A DNA stretch of 64,000 nucleotides from Rhizophagus clarus (lineage: Eukaryota; Glomeromycota; Glomeromycetes; Glomerales; Glomeraceae), in contig BLAL01000191.1 in NCBI GenBank assembly GCA_015698045.1, positions 616,001 through 680,000 of the forward strand. The letters are read 5' to 3'. Both the position numbers and the translations under genes were made by a program. The notes beneath the pieces are model-generated. The model was not told where the DNA came from, did no database searches, and saw only the letters and a program-made list of their open reading frames with translations. Below, piece by piece: positions 61,480 to 64,000 of the stretch (positions within the stretch are counted from its first letter, which is position 1; each line of letters opens with the position of its first letter).

Positions 61480-61899
61480 GATGGAAGGTGAAATGTGAGT
61501 GATACTTTGGTGTTCTTTGGCCCTCCGATTGCCACAAAAATAACGTATATGTTGATAATCGAAGGAACTAGGGAAAGAGTTGGCAAGCAAGCCGTGGCAA
61601 GGGCATATATTTATTAAACAGGTATTAACGATAATTTCAATTCTTTAATTAAAAAGGAACGTTTTTATGCTTTAGATTCAATGTTTATTTACTAGTTTAA
61701 ATTTTGATTTGCATTACAGGATAAACTTGTCCAAATTAAGTTGTCAATAGCCAATCATTCGCGAAGTTGCGTCAGCGGCACACATCATTTGTGAAACAGG
61801 GTTTTTGATCTCAAAAACTTAAATTTTCGAGTTTTTTTTTCGTTTCTTTAAGCACGTTTTGATTTATTTGATTTTCTTGCAATTTTTTCATTGTCAATA
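61480..61899. promoter_or_regulatory. Divergent promoter region, ArfGAP/RPT4
   Basis: 420 bp between divergent start codons. It contains locally GC-richer sequence near 61760-61800 (TTGCGTCAGCGGCAC), unusual in this window, about 130 bp before RPT4. I do not see a canonical yeast proteasome element (GGTGGCAAA). Confidence 0.45.
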
Positions 61900-63631
<1,732 letters not shown>

Positions 63632-64000
63632 TTTAATAAATTAAGAACTTTATACTTTATCTAAAGTCTGATTTTTGTATAATAAGCAATGATCTTCATC
63701 CCTATAACATCTCATTATCAACAAATTTATAAAAATTTATTAAGCAGCAAAGAAAGAAGTGTATATTAAAAGCGATATTTAATTTTATATTCCCCTATAA
63801 TGTAGTCAAACCAGATAAAATATTCTGCCCAATATCGCCAATACAATTGGACAATTGCAAAATATAGCATTAAAATAAAGGGGAGTGAAAAAACTGCGAT
63901 TAAACTAACGATAAAATACAATGCAATTTAAATCTGGTCAAACCTATACATATACATGTATATATATATATATATAGAAAAAAGAAGTTAATATATCCTT
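63632..64000. other. Intergenic sequence downstream of RPT4
   Basis: 3' end of RPT4 and further AT-rich DNA with a short (TA)n tract at about 63958-63975. No gene seen before the window ends. Confidence 0.5.

Overview
The window is nuclear DNA of a very AT-rich filamentous fungus. Nearly every gene is broken by short introns of about 50-400 nt, and homopolymer T and A runs are everywhere. The gene set includes a velvet factor, Mgm101, an MCM1/SRF-type MADS factor, GET5, an NDUFA8-type complex I subunit, Polycomb EED and a GDP-L-fucose synthase. Together with the base composition and a lineage-specific membrane-protein family, this suggests an early-diverging fungus, most likely Glomeromycotina (Rhizophagus-like). 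The taxonomic call is inference. I assembled the gene models by hand from splice sites, reading phase and family conservation.

Layout: 1-389 (-) NAT10/Kre33 N-terminus; 519-1996 (+) MAK16; 2168-4154 (-) EED of PRC2; 4876-6627 (+) RTF1; 7345-7470 relic plus 8106-13605 (+) four tandem paralogues of an unrecognised two-exon membrane-protein family; 13832-14914 (+) METTL21-like methyltransferase; 16234-18649 (-) threonyl-tRNA synthetase; 19040-25526 (+) VPS8; 26188-27000 (-) GET5; 27276-28577 (+) CUE protein; 28980-30644 (-) TFIIE alpha; 31034-32498 (+) GDP-L-fucose synthase; 33332-35424 (+) AP-3 mu; then five minus-strand genes: SERF 35826-36584, MADS 37681-39053, CapZ beta 40074-41499, NAD-IDH catalytic subunit 41903-43672, MGM101 44019-45292. 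A 4.7 kb stretch without genes (45293-49981) precedes a velvet regulator (49982-53439, +). Then come NDUFA8 54262-54888 (-), an Mtf2/PPR-like mitochondrial protein 55034-56448 (-), a BAR-PH-ArfGAP-ankyrin protein 57249-61479 (-) and RPT4 61900-63631 (+).

Most genes are housekeeping, arranged in alternating divergent and convergent pairs: NAT10/MAK16 (both ribosome biogenesis), EED/RTF1 (both chromatin), ThrRS/VPS8, GET5/CUE, TFIIE alpha/fucose synthase and ArfGAP/RPT4. Themes are ribosome biogenesis, chromatin and transcription, endolysosomal traffic (VPS8, AP-3, ArfGAP, CUE) and mitochondria (IDH, MGM101, NDUFA8, Mtf2-like, perhaps ThrRS).

The most unusual part is the 7.3-13.6 kb cluster. 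Each member has a short N-terminal exon ending in a transmembrane helix, joined by a conserved phase-1 intron to a helical C-terminal exon. Two members carry an N-terminal domain resembling a catalytically altered retropepsin (D-P-S-K-K where D-T/S-G is expected). The last member has had its C-terminal exon replaced by a 12-nt tandem repeat. That repeat is open in two forward frames, each reachable by a plausible 3' splice site, giving either a strongly basic or an acidic tetrapeptide-repeat tail.
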